Positions 1-5,927 of a DNA stretch of 5,927 bases are shown here, piece after piece. The stretch comes from an uncultured bacterium. GTDB lineage: Bacteria; Pseudomonadota; Gammaproteobacteria; Burkholderiales; Burkholderiaceae_D. The notes under the pieces are model-generated. The model was not told where the DNA came from. It did no database searches and saw only the letters and a list, made by a program, of their open reading frames with translations. The number at the start of each line of letters is the position of its first letter. The first letter of the stretch is position 1. Made by a program: the position numbers and the translations under genes. The DNA lies in assembly GCA_903872555.1 (NCBI GenBank), contig CAIQLE010000039.1:1-5927 (forward strand). The letters run 5' to 3'.

Positions 1-351
1 ATCAGTCTGCTAGAGATTGGTCCCGGTTATGCCCGTATGCAGATGCAGGTCAGGCCCGATATGCTGAATGGTCACCAGACCTGTCATGGCGGTTTTATTT
101 TTACCCTCGCTGATTCGGCGTTTGCGTTTGCCTGTAACAGTTACAACGTGCAGACCGTCGCTGCCGGCTGCAACATTGAATTTCTTGCGCCTGCTTACGA
201 AGGCGAACTGCTGCTGGCTGAAGCAGTGGAGCAATCGAAAAGCGGCAGGACCGGCGTATATGATGTGGTGGTCAGCAATCCTGCCGGACGTAAGGTGGCA
301 CTGATGCGAGGCAAATCGCATCAACTCAAGGGAACGGTGATTCCTGAATAA
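1..351 (+). CDS. paaI: PaaI-type acyl-CoA thioesterase (phenylacetate pathway), 5' end cut by the window
   Basis: Hotdog-fold thioesterase that hydrolyses phenylacetyl-CoA derivatives and hydroxylated or dead-end intermediates in the cytoplasm, freeing CoA when the phenylacetate pathway stalls. The reading frame is open from base 1, well upstream of the first ATG at 37, so the gene starts outside the window. 116 residues are visible against about 140-150 for the family, so roughly 25-35 are missing. The family signature is clear: NGHQTCHGGFIFTLADSAF at visible residues 23-41, with the HGG turn and the Asp at residue 38 (bases 112-114) that matches the catalytic Asp of PaaI. The segment AAGCNIEFLAP (about 58-68) is the typical following strand. 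It lies 23 bp upstream of paaK on the same strand, which fits co-transcription and supports PaaI over a generic hotdog thioesterase. The family assignment is firm; the exact substrate is inferred from the neighbour. Confidence 0.93.
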   Translation: MSLLEIGPGYARMQMQVRPDMLNGHQTCHGGFIFTLADSAFAFACNSYNVQTVAAGCNIEFLAPAYEGELLLAEAVEQSKSGRTGVYDVVVSNPAGRKVALMRGKSHQLKGTVIPE

Positions 352-361
352 TCAATGCAGC

Positions 362-367
362 GAGGAG
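362..367 (+). promoter_or_regulatory. Strong Shine-Dalgarno site of paaK
   Basis: GAGGAG lies in the short gap between paaI and paaK, with 7 bases between it and the ATG at 375. It fixes the paaK start. No room for a separate promoter or terminator is evident in the 23-base gap, so paaK is probably translated from the same message as paaI. Confidence 0.85.
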
Positions 368-374
368 ACATATC

Positions 375-1685
375 ATGACCAAGGCGACTCACAGGCCACT
401 CGAGCTTGAGGCTATAGAAAAGGCCAGCCGCGATGAGCTGCAGGCCTTGCAGCTGCAAAGACTGCAATGGACACTGCGTCATGCATATGAGCATGTGCCG
501 CACTATAAGGCAGCCTTTGATGCCAAAGGCGTGCATCCGGATGATCTGAAAACTTTATCTGATCTGTCAAAGTTTCCCTTTACCGGCAAAGATGATCTGC
601 GCGCCAACTATCCTTTCGGTATGTTTGCCGTGCCGCGTGAAAAAGTCGTGCGCATTCATGCATCCTCCGGTACCACAGGCAAACCCACAGTCGTGGGCTA
701 TACCCAGACCGATATCGACAACTGGGCCGATCTGGTGGCGCGTTCTATACGCGCTTCGGGTGGGCGCGCCGGTGACATGGTGCACATCGCCTATGGCTAT
801 GGCCTGTTCACTGGAGGACTGGGTGCGCACTATGGTGCGGAACGGCTTGGCTGCACCGTGATACCGATGTCGGGTGGTCAGACTGAAAAACAGGTGCAGC
901 TGATCCGTGATTTTCAGCCGGACATCATCATGGTCACGCCTTCCTACATGCTGAATATCATTGAAGAATTTGAACGTCAGGGGCTGGATCCTGCGGCCAG
1001 TTCGCTCAGCATAGGCATCTTCGGCGCTGAGCCATGGACCGGTGCCATGCGCGAAGAAATTGAACAGCGTGCCGGTCTGGATGCGGTTGATATTTATGGC
1101 CTGTCCGAAGTCATGGGGCCGGGTGTGGCGAATGAATGCATTGAGTCCAAGGACGGTCCGGTGATCTGGGAAGATCATTTTTATCCTGAGATCATTGACC
1201 CCGTGACGGGCGAGGTATTGCCCGATGGTGCGCCGGGTGAACTGGTCTTTACTTCACTGAGCAAGGAAGCAATGCCTGTGATCCGTTACCGTACACGCGA
1301 CCTCACGCGCTTACTGCCACCGACTTCAAGAGCGATGCGCCGCATGGATAAGATCACAGGCCGCTCGGATGACATGCTCATTATCCGCGGCGTGAATGTT
1401 TTTCCATCGCAAATAGAAGAAATGCTGCTGCAGCAACCGGCACTGGCGCCGCATTATCAGATCGTAGTGACGCGTGAGATGCATCTGGATCACATTGAAG
1501 TACTGGTTGAGACCAGAGAAGATGTGCGGCATGGTGACGGACTGCGTGGTGGAACCGCCATGGAGCAAATGATCAAGGCATTGATAGGTGTAACCTGCAA
1601 AGTCAGCGTACTGCCACCTAAAGGTGTGGAACGCACGCTGGTGGGCAAGGCCAGACGGGTGGTTGATAAGCGTTTTGGGGTTTGA
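375..1685 (+). CDS. paaK: Phenylacetate-CoA ligase
   Basis: Adenylate-forming enzyme that activates phenylacetate with ATP and CoA to phenylacetyl-CoA, the first committed step of the aerobic phenylacetate pathway; cytoplasmic. The 436-residue length is normal for PaaK. Motifs in order: the ATP-binding loop SSGTTGKP at residues 97-104; the GAEPW segment at 217-221; DIYGLSE at 239-245 (adenylate/substrate-binding A5 region); YRTRDLTRL at 305-313, whose Asp would hold the ribose; GRSDDMLIIRGVNVFPSQIE at 329-348 (hinge region, typical of the PaaK group); and a C-terminal VGKARRVVDKR with Lys425 as the likely catalytic lysine. The start is set by the upstream GAGGAG. It follows paaI directly, and no other paa gene comes after it, so it is probably the last working gene of the operon. 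No pathway regulator or operator is visible in the window. No defects seen. Confidence 0.97.
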   Translation: MTKATHRPLELEAIEKASRDELQALQLQRLQWTLRHAYEHVPHYKAAFDAKGVHPDDLKTLSDLSKFPFTGKDDLRANYPFGMFAVPREKVVRIHASSGTTGKPTVVGYTQTDIDNWADLVARSIRASGGRAGDMVHIAYGYGLFTGGLGAHYGAERLGCTVIPMSGGQTEKQVQLIRDFQPDIIMVTPSYMLNIIEEFERQGLDPAASSLSIGIFGAEPWTGAMREEIEQRAGLDAVDIYGLSEVMGPGVANECIESKDGPVIWEDHFYPEIIDPVTGEVLPDGAPGELVFTSLSKEAMPVIRYRTRDLTRLLPPTSRAMRRMDKITGRSDDMLIIRGVNVFPSQIEEMLLQQPALAPHYQIVVTREMHLDHIEVLVETREDVRHGDGLRGGTAMEQMIKALIGVTCKVSVLPPKGVERTLVGKARRVVDKRFGV

Positions 1686-1743
1686 TTTTTGAGCGCTTCC
1701 TTAGTTAGGAAAATAAGTATTCAGAAACAGTAAGTGAGACATC

Positions 1744-1983
1744 GTGGCCATAGAAGTCAAATTCGAAGGCAAGTTTGCTCTTAATATAGGTGCATATATC
1801 GCAGGTGCATACAGCGTGTTGGGTAGCCGCTTTGCAAAAATTCTGGCAGAAGCCGGCGCACAGGTAATGCGGGAGGTTCGCCGTACTGAACGACTCAAAA
1901 AACTAATCGCCGCAATAAATTCCAATAGCGGCATTCAGATGAAAGTCGGTTGTTTATCTTTGTATCATCCACATAGCCTTTGA
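1744..1983 (+). pseudogene. Degraded 5' remnant of a short-chain dehydrogenase/reductase gene
   Basis: The 79-residue frame starts at GTG 1744, behind a faded Shine-Dalgarno-like AAGTGAG (about 1732-1738), and reads like the N-terminus of a classical SDR (NAD(P)-dependent oxidoreductase, normally about 250 residues). FEGKFAL at residues 7-13 matches the first beta strand. RFAKILAEAGAQVMREVRRTERLKKLIAAI at 29-58 matches the first helix and second strand, usually written RFAKxLAxAGAxVxxxxRRxERL. The tail to residue 79 can still be aligned loosely to the usual VVxLDVTDxxSI region but has lost its Asp residues. The coenzyme loop TGxxxGxG is destroyed: residues 14-27 read NIGAYIAGAYSVLG, five residues too long and missing the middle glycine. 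The YxxxK active site and two thirds of the protein are absent. I infer a dead gene truncated next to bcsZ. A short expressed peptide cannot be excluded but seems unlikely. With flanking 1686-1743 and 1984-1994 this fills the gap between paaK and bcsZ. Confidence 0.8.
1789..1818 (+). repeat. Imperfect 15-bp tandem duplication in the SDR glycine loop
   Basis: Two adjacent 15-base units, 1789-1803 and 1804-1818, match at 11 of 15 positions. The shared head is GGTGCATA and both units begin a codon. Translated they read GAYIA then GAYSV. The duplication is in frame and adds exactly the five residues by which this protein exceeds a normal SDR glycine-rich loop, so it is a likely cause of loss of coenzyme binding. 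The divergence between copies suggests it is not recent. Confidence 0.65.
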
Positions 1984-1994
1984 CGGGCAACGTC

Positions 1995-3167
1995 ATGTTT
2001 GAAAAACATTACAAACTGCTCTGTCTCGTGTTTGCCTTGATCATTGGCGTGAATGCACAGGCAGATTCCGCTAGTTGCAAAGATGGGGCGAATGGTTCGC
2101 CCTGGCCTTTGTGGCAGGCATATCAAAAACGCTTTTTGCAGCACGACGGACGTGTCCTGGACCAGACGGGTGAGCGCGATTTCACGACCTCTGAAAGCGA
2201 GGTTTACACCTTGTTTTTCGCGCTGGTCAACAATGATCGCCAGCGTTTCGCGGTGGTGTTGAAATGGATAGAAGCGAATCTTGCGCAAGGCGATTTTGCG
2301 CATCATTTGCCTGCTTGGCACTGGGGCAGGCAGGCCAGCGGCAAGTGGGAGATACTGGACCATAACTCAGCCTCTGATGCCGATATGTGGCTGGCCTATA
2401 CGCTATTGCAGGCGGGTTCCTTATGGGGCGAAGCAGAATATACCCGCTTAGGCAGGACGCTATTGGAGCTGATCAAAGCGAAAGAAGTCGTGCTGCTGCC
2501 GTATGGTGGCACGATGCTTCTGCCTGCACCGCAAGGATTCGCCGACGTGAATGGCAAGTGGCGGTTTAATCCAAGCTATCTACCAATTCAGCTATTGCGC
2601 GCATTGAAACAGTCTGATCCGTCTGGCCCCTGGGATGCAATGGCGACGACGACCCAGCAAATGCTACGGAGTGTTACTCCACGTGGATTTGCGCCTGACT
2701 GGGTCAGCTATCAGCGCGGGCAGGGATGGACTGCTTATCCTGAGCATGAAGCTGTCGGAAGCTACGATGCAATACGCATTTATTTGTGGGCAGGCATGCT
2801 GGATGATGCTGACACCTTCAAGCCACAACTGATACGAAGCTTGTCAGGTATGCGCAGGTATTTGCTCAACAATCATGGCGCCCTGATGGAGAAGGTCAAT
2901 CCGATGACGGGTACAGCCAAGGGTATTGCACCACAGGGCTTTTCTGCTGCACTGCTGCCTTACCTGCAGTCACTCAATGAAAACAAGTTGCTGGCGCAGC
3001 AGGCTCGCCTCTTGAATCAAAAAATGAATGGTGAACTCATAGGCGAGAGCCCGACCTACTACGACCAGATTTTGAGCATGTTTGGACAGGGCTGGATGGG
3101 GCAGCGTTTCAGGTTCAGCAAAACAGGGCAGTTAATTCCTGCCTGGAGCCGGCAATGCCATTTTTAA
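1995..3167 (+). CDS. bcsZ: Periplasmic endo-1,4-beta-glucanase of the cellulose synthesis system (GH8, BcsZ)
   Basis: Glycoside hydrolase family 8 cellulase that cuts beta-1,4-glucan in the periplasm and tunes cellulose output. I chose ATG 1995 (390 residues) over TTG 1980, because it begins a good signal peptide: FEKHYK, then hydrophobic LLCLVFALIIGV, with a likely cut after AQA near residue 23. The Shine-Dalgarno is weak. Numbered from ATG 1995: the TTSESEVYTLFFAL block holds Glu67 at the place of the general acid; ASDADMWLAYTLLQAGSLW at 126-144 nearly matches the GH8 signature, with Asp128 and Asp130; GSYDAIRIYLWAGM at 255-268 holds Asp258 at the place of the catalytic Asp known in BcsZ. 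The length is slightly above that of the E. coli protein (about 368). Oddity: the family motif SEGQ-(S/A)-Y reads SESEVY here. It lies opposite bcsA and bcsS and converges on them. Promoter not identified; one would have to lie in or before the SDR remnant unless it is read through from paaK. Confidence 0.93.
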   Translation: MFEKHYKLLCLVFALIIGVNAQADSASCKDGANGSPWPLWQAYQKRFLQHDGRVLDQTGERDFTTSESEVYTLFFALVNNDRQRFAVVLKWIEANLAQGDFAHHLPAWHWGRQASGKWEILDHNSASDADMWLAYTLLQAGSLWGEAEYTRLGRTLLELIKAKEVVLLPYGGTMLLPAPQGFADVNGKWRFNPSYLPIQLLRALKQSDPSGPWDAMATTTQQMLRSVTPRGFAPDWVSYQRGQGWTAYPEHEAVGSYDAIRIYLWAGMLDDADTFKPQLIRSLSGMRRYLLNNHGALMEKVNPMTGTAKGIAPQGFSAALLPYLQSLNENKLLAQQARLLNQKMNGELIGESPTYYDQILSMFGQGWMGQRFRFSKTGQLIPAWSRQCHF

Positions 3168-3898
3168 AAAGTGCTTGCGACGGTTAATCCTACATAAGCC
3201 GAAGCAGATTCGTTTTCTGGTTTGGCCTGACCAGCGTTTATTTCCAGCGTCATGCCTGAAGCCAGCGTCTTCATCAGGAACAGACCCTGTTGAGCCACAT
3301 GGTAATTTTTACCGTCCTGCCAGATGCCCTCAAGGCCAGTACGCCATCCTGTGACAGGCTTCCAGCCCAGACGCGTTCGGATAAAAGAAGATTCCATGCC
3401 TATGGCGTAATTGGCCAGCAGCTCGGCATCAATGCTTGAGTTCAATTGACGGCTTGCCTGAATCTGCGGATTGAGTGTGAACACATTGCCGGAACGGTCA
3501 CCTGCTGGAATGAATGGCGTAATGCCTATATGACGATAGCCTAGGGTAGCGGATAGATCCAGTCGTGAGCTCTCGTTATTCCATACATGACCCATGCCCG
3601 CCTCTAGCCCCGGTGCGCTAGCGCTGACTTCACTAGTGCTACCGTTGAGGGTGCCATCGTAGCGGTAATTCATCCAGCTGAGTCCGGCCTTTTGGTACCA
3701 GCCTTGGCCTAGTCTGGCGTCGCCAAACGGAACAATGGCCGTGCTAAAGGCATACGTGCTTTTCGATGCCACCTGTACGCCGGCTATGACCAGATTATTA
3801 TTTGTTTCTGCCTTGCATGGCTGGCTTGCCAGCAGCGACAGTAGCGGCAGTAGTGCCAGCGGAGCTATTGCAATGTATTGATTACGATTCGTCTTCAT
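3164..3898 (-). CDS. bcsS: Secreted outer-membrane beta-barrel-like protein, probably cellulose biosynthesis protein BcsS
   Basis: 244 residues. The N-terminus is a signal peptide: basic MKTNRNQ, hydrophobic IAPLALLPLLSLLA, probable cut after CKA at residue 30. The mature part is made of alternating, Gly- and aromatic-rich strands without internal hydrophobic helices: LVIAGVQVASKSTYAFSTAIVPF (36-58), GWYQKAGLSWMNYRYDG (66-82), LEAGMGHVWN (98-107), LDLSATLGYRHIG (113-125), and so on. It ends in VGLTVASTF with a terminal Phe, the usual outer-membrane barrel signal. The opening layout (AGVQVASKSTYAF, then GWYQKAGLSWMNYRYDG) resembles the BcsS family as I remember it, and the gene follows bcsA by 40 bp on the same strand, which supports that name. 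The role is poorly known; a part in export or anchoring of cellulose is inference. The alternative is an unrelated small porin-like protein. Its stop overlaps the bcsZ stop from the other strand. Confidence 0.65.
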   Translation of the reverse strand: MKTNRNQYIAIAPLALLPLLSLLASQPCKAETNNNLVIAGVQVASKSTYAFSTAIVPFGDARLGQGWYQKAGLSWMNYRYDGTLNGSTSEVSASAPGLEAGMGHVWNNESSRLDLSATLGYRHIGITPFIPAGDRSGNVFTLNPQIQASRQLNSSIDAELLANYAIGMESSFIRTRLGWKPVTGWRTGLEGIWQDGKNYHVAQQGLFLMKTLASGMTLEINAGQAKPENESASAYVGLTVASTF

Positions 3899-3906
3899 GT
3901 GATCGA

Positions 3907-3912
3907 CTGCCT
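3907..3912 (-). promoter_or_regulatory. Probable weak ribosome binding site of the bcsS-like gene
   Basis: On the minus strand AGGCAG stands 8 bases before the ATG at 3898, in the 40-bp gap after bcsA. It is only a partial Shine-Dalgarno match, but it is the best one and supports the ATG that begins the signal peptide. The rest of the gap is AT-rich, with no convincing terminator, consistent with a bcsA-bcsS transcript. Confidence 0.4.
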
Positions 3913-3938
3913 GCTAATCTTGGTTTAAAAAATAAATA

Positions 3939-5927
3939 TCAGCGCGGCTGAATTTTTTTCTGGCTGTAAAAAAAGCCACGAAGCTTACCCACTGCCAGAA
4001 ATGCCAGATGCTTCAGGCCATGCAGCATGGCTAACCTGAACAAAAATAGAAACGATCCAAGAATGCTGCGGTGATTGTGATGCTGATTTTTATTTTTAAT
4101 TAATTGCTCGCTAGAGCCATAGGCGATGGCAATCGCAGTTCTTTCTTCATCGATGCTTTGCAATTTATAGGCAATCCCGATCGAGGCACGCTGCTCATCA
4201 TCCAAAAAAACTGACTGTATTGCGCAGGGCAGGCGCATGCCGCGCTCTGGAAATTCCAGCATGACTGCCACATCTGGTTTGAGGAAGGCGCGATGGGCCA
4301 GAGCATAGTTAATCGTGATCTTTACGCCCGATGCCGACGCATCCAGCGTGCTGCCAGTGAGTGTGATGTCAGATCCGATATGCAAAATCACTGACTCGTC
4401 ATGCCGCGAGCGGGGTTCAGAGCGACGCTGTCTTTTTTCAAAGGTAATGCCCAGCGCGCACAACAATAAAAAGAAATCAAACACTGCCCAAAAACCAACC
4501 AGATACAAGGCGCTATGATTCGAGGGTTCATTCAGCAAACGGTAAATACCGAAACTGATTGAGGCGATATTAAAAAACAAAATAATATAAAAAGGCTTGG
4601 CAAATTCGGAAATGAAATCCTCTTGCAGCACCTCACCTTTAGGCGTTACCTGAAAGGTCGGCTTGCGAGGATTCATCAGCACCTGAAAAATGCCGCGGGT
4701 TACATACACAGATTGAATCACTTCATAGATTTGCGACACAAACGGCCAGCGCACCCGGCCAAACAAATATTGCGCAATGATCATGGCCCCTAATAAACTC
4801 GGCACACCAAAAATCAATACATCGGTGGCAGGTGCATCCAGCAGCTTAATAGAAAAAATAAGATAAAGCGGCGGCGCAAACAGCAACAGCATGCGCGAAA
4901 CGGAGAAGCCCCAGAACAGGGAGAAATTTGTAAACAGAATGCGCTGAGCTAAAGTCAGTCCACGCAGAGCCCACGGTTTTTTCAAAAGAAAAATCTGCAG
5001 CATGCCCTGACTCCAGCGCACCCTTTGGGCCAGAAAGCCGGAAAATGTTTCGGGCTGCAAACCGGACACGAGTGGCTTGTTGAAGTAGGCCGTGGTGTAA
5101 CCGAGTGCGAGCGCATTCAGCGTCGTTTCTGCGTCTTCGGTAATGGTCTCGCCGGCAATGCCGCCGATGTCATCAATCACGCTGCGACGCAGGATCGCGG
5201 CCGAGCCACAGAAGAAGGTCGATCCCCATGCGTCCATACCTGGCTGCATGACACCGTAAAACAGTTCATTCTCACCTGGGGAGGTTTCATAGGTGGAGAG
5301 GTTGCGTTCTACCGGATCGGCATTGACAAAATTATGCGGGGTTTGCAGCAGGAATAATTTGGGATCAGCCAGAAAGAATCCGGCGGTCAGCTCAAGGAAG
5401 TCCTCAGCAGGTACATGATCGCAATCGAGAATAAGCAGTAATTCGCCACTGGTGTACTGCAAGGCATTATTGAGATTGCCAGCCTTGGCATGTTCATTTT
5501 TCGCGCGTGTCAGGTAAGTTGCACCAAACTGCCTGGCGATTTCCTTGAGTTTGTCGGAGCGTTCCTGTGCGGCTGCTGCTTTATCCCGATCGGGATGGTT
5601 GAGCTTTTGCGGCGTGCCACCATCATCCAGCAGATAGACATGCAGCTTGTCTTGCGGGTAGCGCATTTGTGTCGCTGCAATCAGCGTCGGCCCTACCAGA
5701 TCGGGGCTTTCATCATAGGTAGGAATGTAGACATCAATGTGTGGCAGCATCGCCGGATCGGAGGGCAATGCGATAGCTTGCCTGATTTTTGGTTTGATAC
5801 TGATGAAATAGCCTAAGGTGGAATTGAGAAAATAAAAACACTCCACTAAAAAAAGCAGGCATCCAGCGATGCTGGCGATCACACCATATTTGAAAGGTAA
5901 TGTTTGGGATCCGCGCCAGTATAAATA
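3939..5927 (-). CDS. bcsA: Cellulose synthase catalytic subunit with PilZ c-di-GMP domain, 5' end cut by the window
   Basis: Inner-membrane family 2 glycosyltransferase that polymerises UDP-glucose into beta-1,4-glucan and moves the chain through its own membrane channel. The frame stays open past GTG 5882 to the window edge and reads YLYWRGSQTLPFKYG, a normal BcsA stretch, so 5882 is not the start; from family spacing about 80 residues are missing. Residues counted from 5882: LLDDGG 84-89 and DCD 153-155 (UDP/metal binding), FFCGSAAILRR 223-233, TED 248-250 (acceptor/catalytic Asp), QRVRW 286-290 (glucan-holding QxxRW), and FQVTPKGE 410-417 (gating loop FxVT). The PilZ domain follows, with RSEPR 487-491 (RxxxR) and DASASG 514-519 (DxSxxG), both needed for c-di-GMP binding, so allosteric control is expected. 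Membrane segments lie near 3-28, 316-345, 355-374, 431-450 and 458-481, with a last hydrophobic stretch about 608-632. All key residues are present. The next gene is the bcsS-like one, not bcsB. Confidence 0.97.
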   Translation of the reverse strand, partial: YLYWRGSQTLPFKYGVIASIAGCLLFLVECFYFLNSTLGYFISIKPKIRQAIALPSDPAMLPHIDVYIPTYDESPDLVGPTLIAATQMRYPQDKLHVYLLDDGGTPQKLNHPDRDKAAAAQERSDKLKEIARQFGATYLTRAKNEHAKAGNLNNALQYTSGELLLILDCDHVPAEDFLELTAGFFLADPKLFLLQTPHNFVNADPVERNLSTYETSPGENELFYGVMQPGMDAWGSTFFCGSAAILRRSVIDDIGGIAGETITEDAETTLNALALGYTTAYFNKPLVSGLQPETFSGFLAQRVRWSQGMLQIFLLKKPWALRGLTLAQRILFTNFSLFWGFSVSRMLLLFAPPLYLIFSIKLLDAPATDVLIFGVPSLLGAMIIAQYLFGRVRWPFVSQIYEVIQSVYVTRGIFQVLMNPRKPTFQVTPKGEVLQEDFISEFAKPFYIILFFNIASISFGIYRLLNEPSNHSALYLVGFWAVFDFFLLLCALGITFEKRQRRSEPRSRHDESVILHIGSDITLTGSTLDASASGVKITINYALAHRAFLKPDVAVMLEFPERGMRLPCAIQSVFLDDEQRASIGIAYKLQSIDEERTAIAIAYGSSEQLIKNKNQHHNHRSILGSFLFLFRLAMLHGLKHLAFLAVGKLRGFFYSQKKIQPR

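Noticed and set aside
567..1178. 203-residue minus-strand open frame opposite paaK
   Set aside because: It is a shadow frame of paaK: His/Arg/Thr-rich composition, no recognisable domain and no ribosome site, while the + strand has all the PaaK motifs.
1697..1711. Inverted repeat TTCCT-TAGTT-AGGAA after paaK, considered as a terminator
   Set aside because: The stem is only 5 bp and AT-rich, and it is followed by AAATAAG rather than a T-run on the + strand. It is too weak to call.
1980..1994. TTG 1980 as the bcsZ start
   Set aside because: It would add MTGNV in front of a normal signal peptide and overlap the SDR remnant stop. ATG 1995 gives a standard N-terminus.
1965..2363. 132-residue minus-strand open frame opposite the bcsZ start
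   Set aside because: It lies antisense to the BcsZ signal peptide and catalytic-acid region and shows no domain of its own.
3151..3169. GGC-AAT-GCC followed by a T-run at the end of bcsZ, considered as a terminator
   Set aside because: The stem is only 3 bp and lies in the coding sequence. It would not form a stable hairpin.
3960..3977. TGGCT and AGCCA around an A-run near the end of bcsA
   Set aside because: It is a short stem with a long A/T loop inside coding sequence, explained by Lys/Phe codons of the BcsA C-terminus.
5025..5357. 110-residue + strand open frame inside bcsA, and a similar one at 5490-5816
   Set aside because: Both are antisense to conserved BcsA glycosyltransferase motifs and have no features of real proteins.
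5880..5882. GTG at 5882 as the bcsA start
   Set aside because: The upstream frame stays open to the window edge and encodes a typical BcsA sequence (YLYWR...TLPF), and family length requires about 80 more residues.

Overview
The window looks like chromosomal DNA from a betaproteobacterium, most likely Burkholderiales and perhaps Oxalobacteraceae-like. This rests on the style of the PaaK and BcsZ/BcsA proteins, the moderate GC content and the neighbouring short-chain dehydrogenase remnant. It is an inference, not a taxonomic assignment. Coding density is high. I saw no tRNA, rRNA, CRISPR array, transposase or insertion sequence.

Region 1 (1-1685, + strand) is the end of a phenylacetate catabolism operon. 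It holds the 3' part of paaI (acyl-CoA thioesterase), then, after a 23-base gap with a strong Shine-Dalgarno, a complete paaK (phenylacetate-CoA ligase). PaaK makes phenylacetyl-CoA, and PaaI hydrolyses stalled or dead-end CoA thioesters of the pathway and recycles CoA.

Region 2 (1686-1994, + strand) holds no intact gene. It contains the degraded 5' third of a short-chain dehydrogenase/reductase (SDR) gene. The nucleotide-binding glycine loop is disrupted by an imperfect 15-bp tandem duplication. The remnant stops just before the next gene and probably marks an old deletion or rearrangement junction between the paa block and the cellulose block.

Region 3 (1995-5927) is a cellulose biosynthesis locus. 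The endoglucanase gene bcsZ is on the + strand. It converges tail to tail on a minus-strand unit made of bcsA (cellulose synthase catalytic subunit with a C-terminal PilZ c-di-GMP domain, start outside the window) followed 40 bp later by a small secreted beta-barrel-like protein, probably BcsS. The bcsZ and bcsS stop codons share a TTAA. BcsA would polymerise UDP-glucose and extrude the glucan when c-di-GMP binds PilZ. BcsZ would trim glucan in the periplasm, and the BcsS-like protein probably sits in the outer membrane. No bcsB or bcsC is in the window, and bcsB is not in its usual place right after bcsA.

I found no wholly new system. The points worth a second look are the SDR remnant, the unusual bcs gene order, the altered active-site loop of BcsZ and the poorly characterised BcsS-like barrel.
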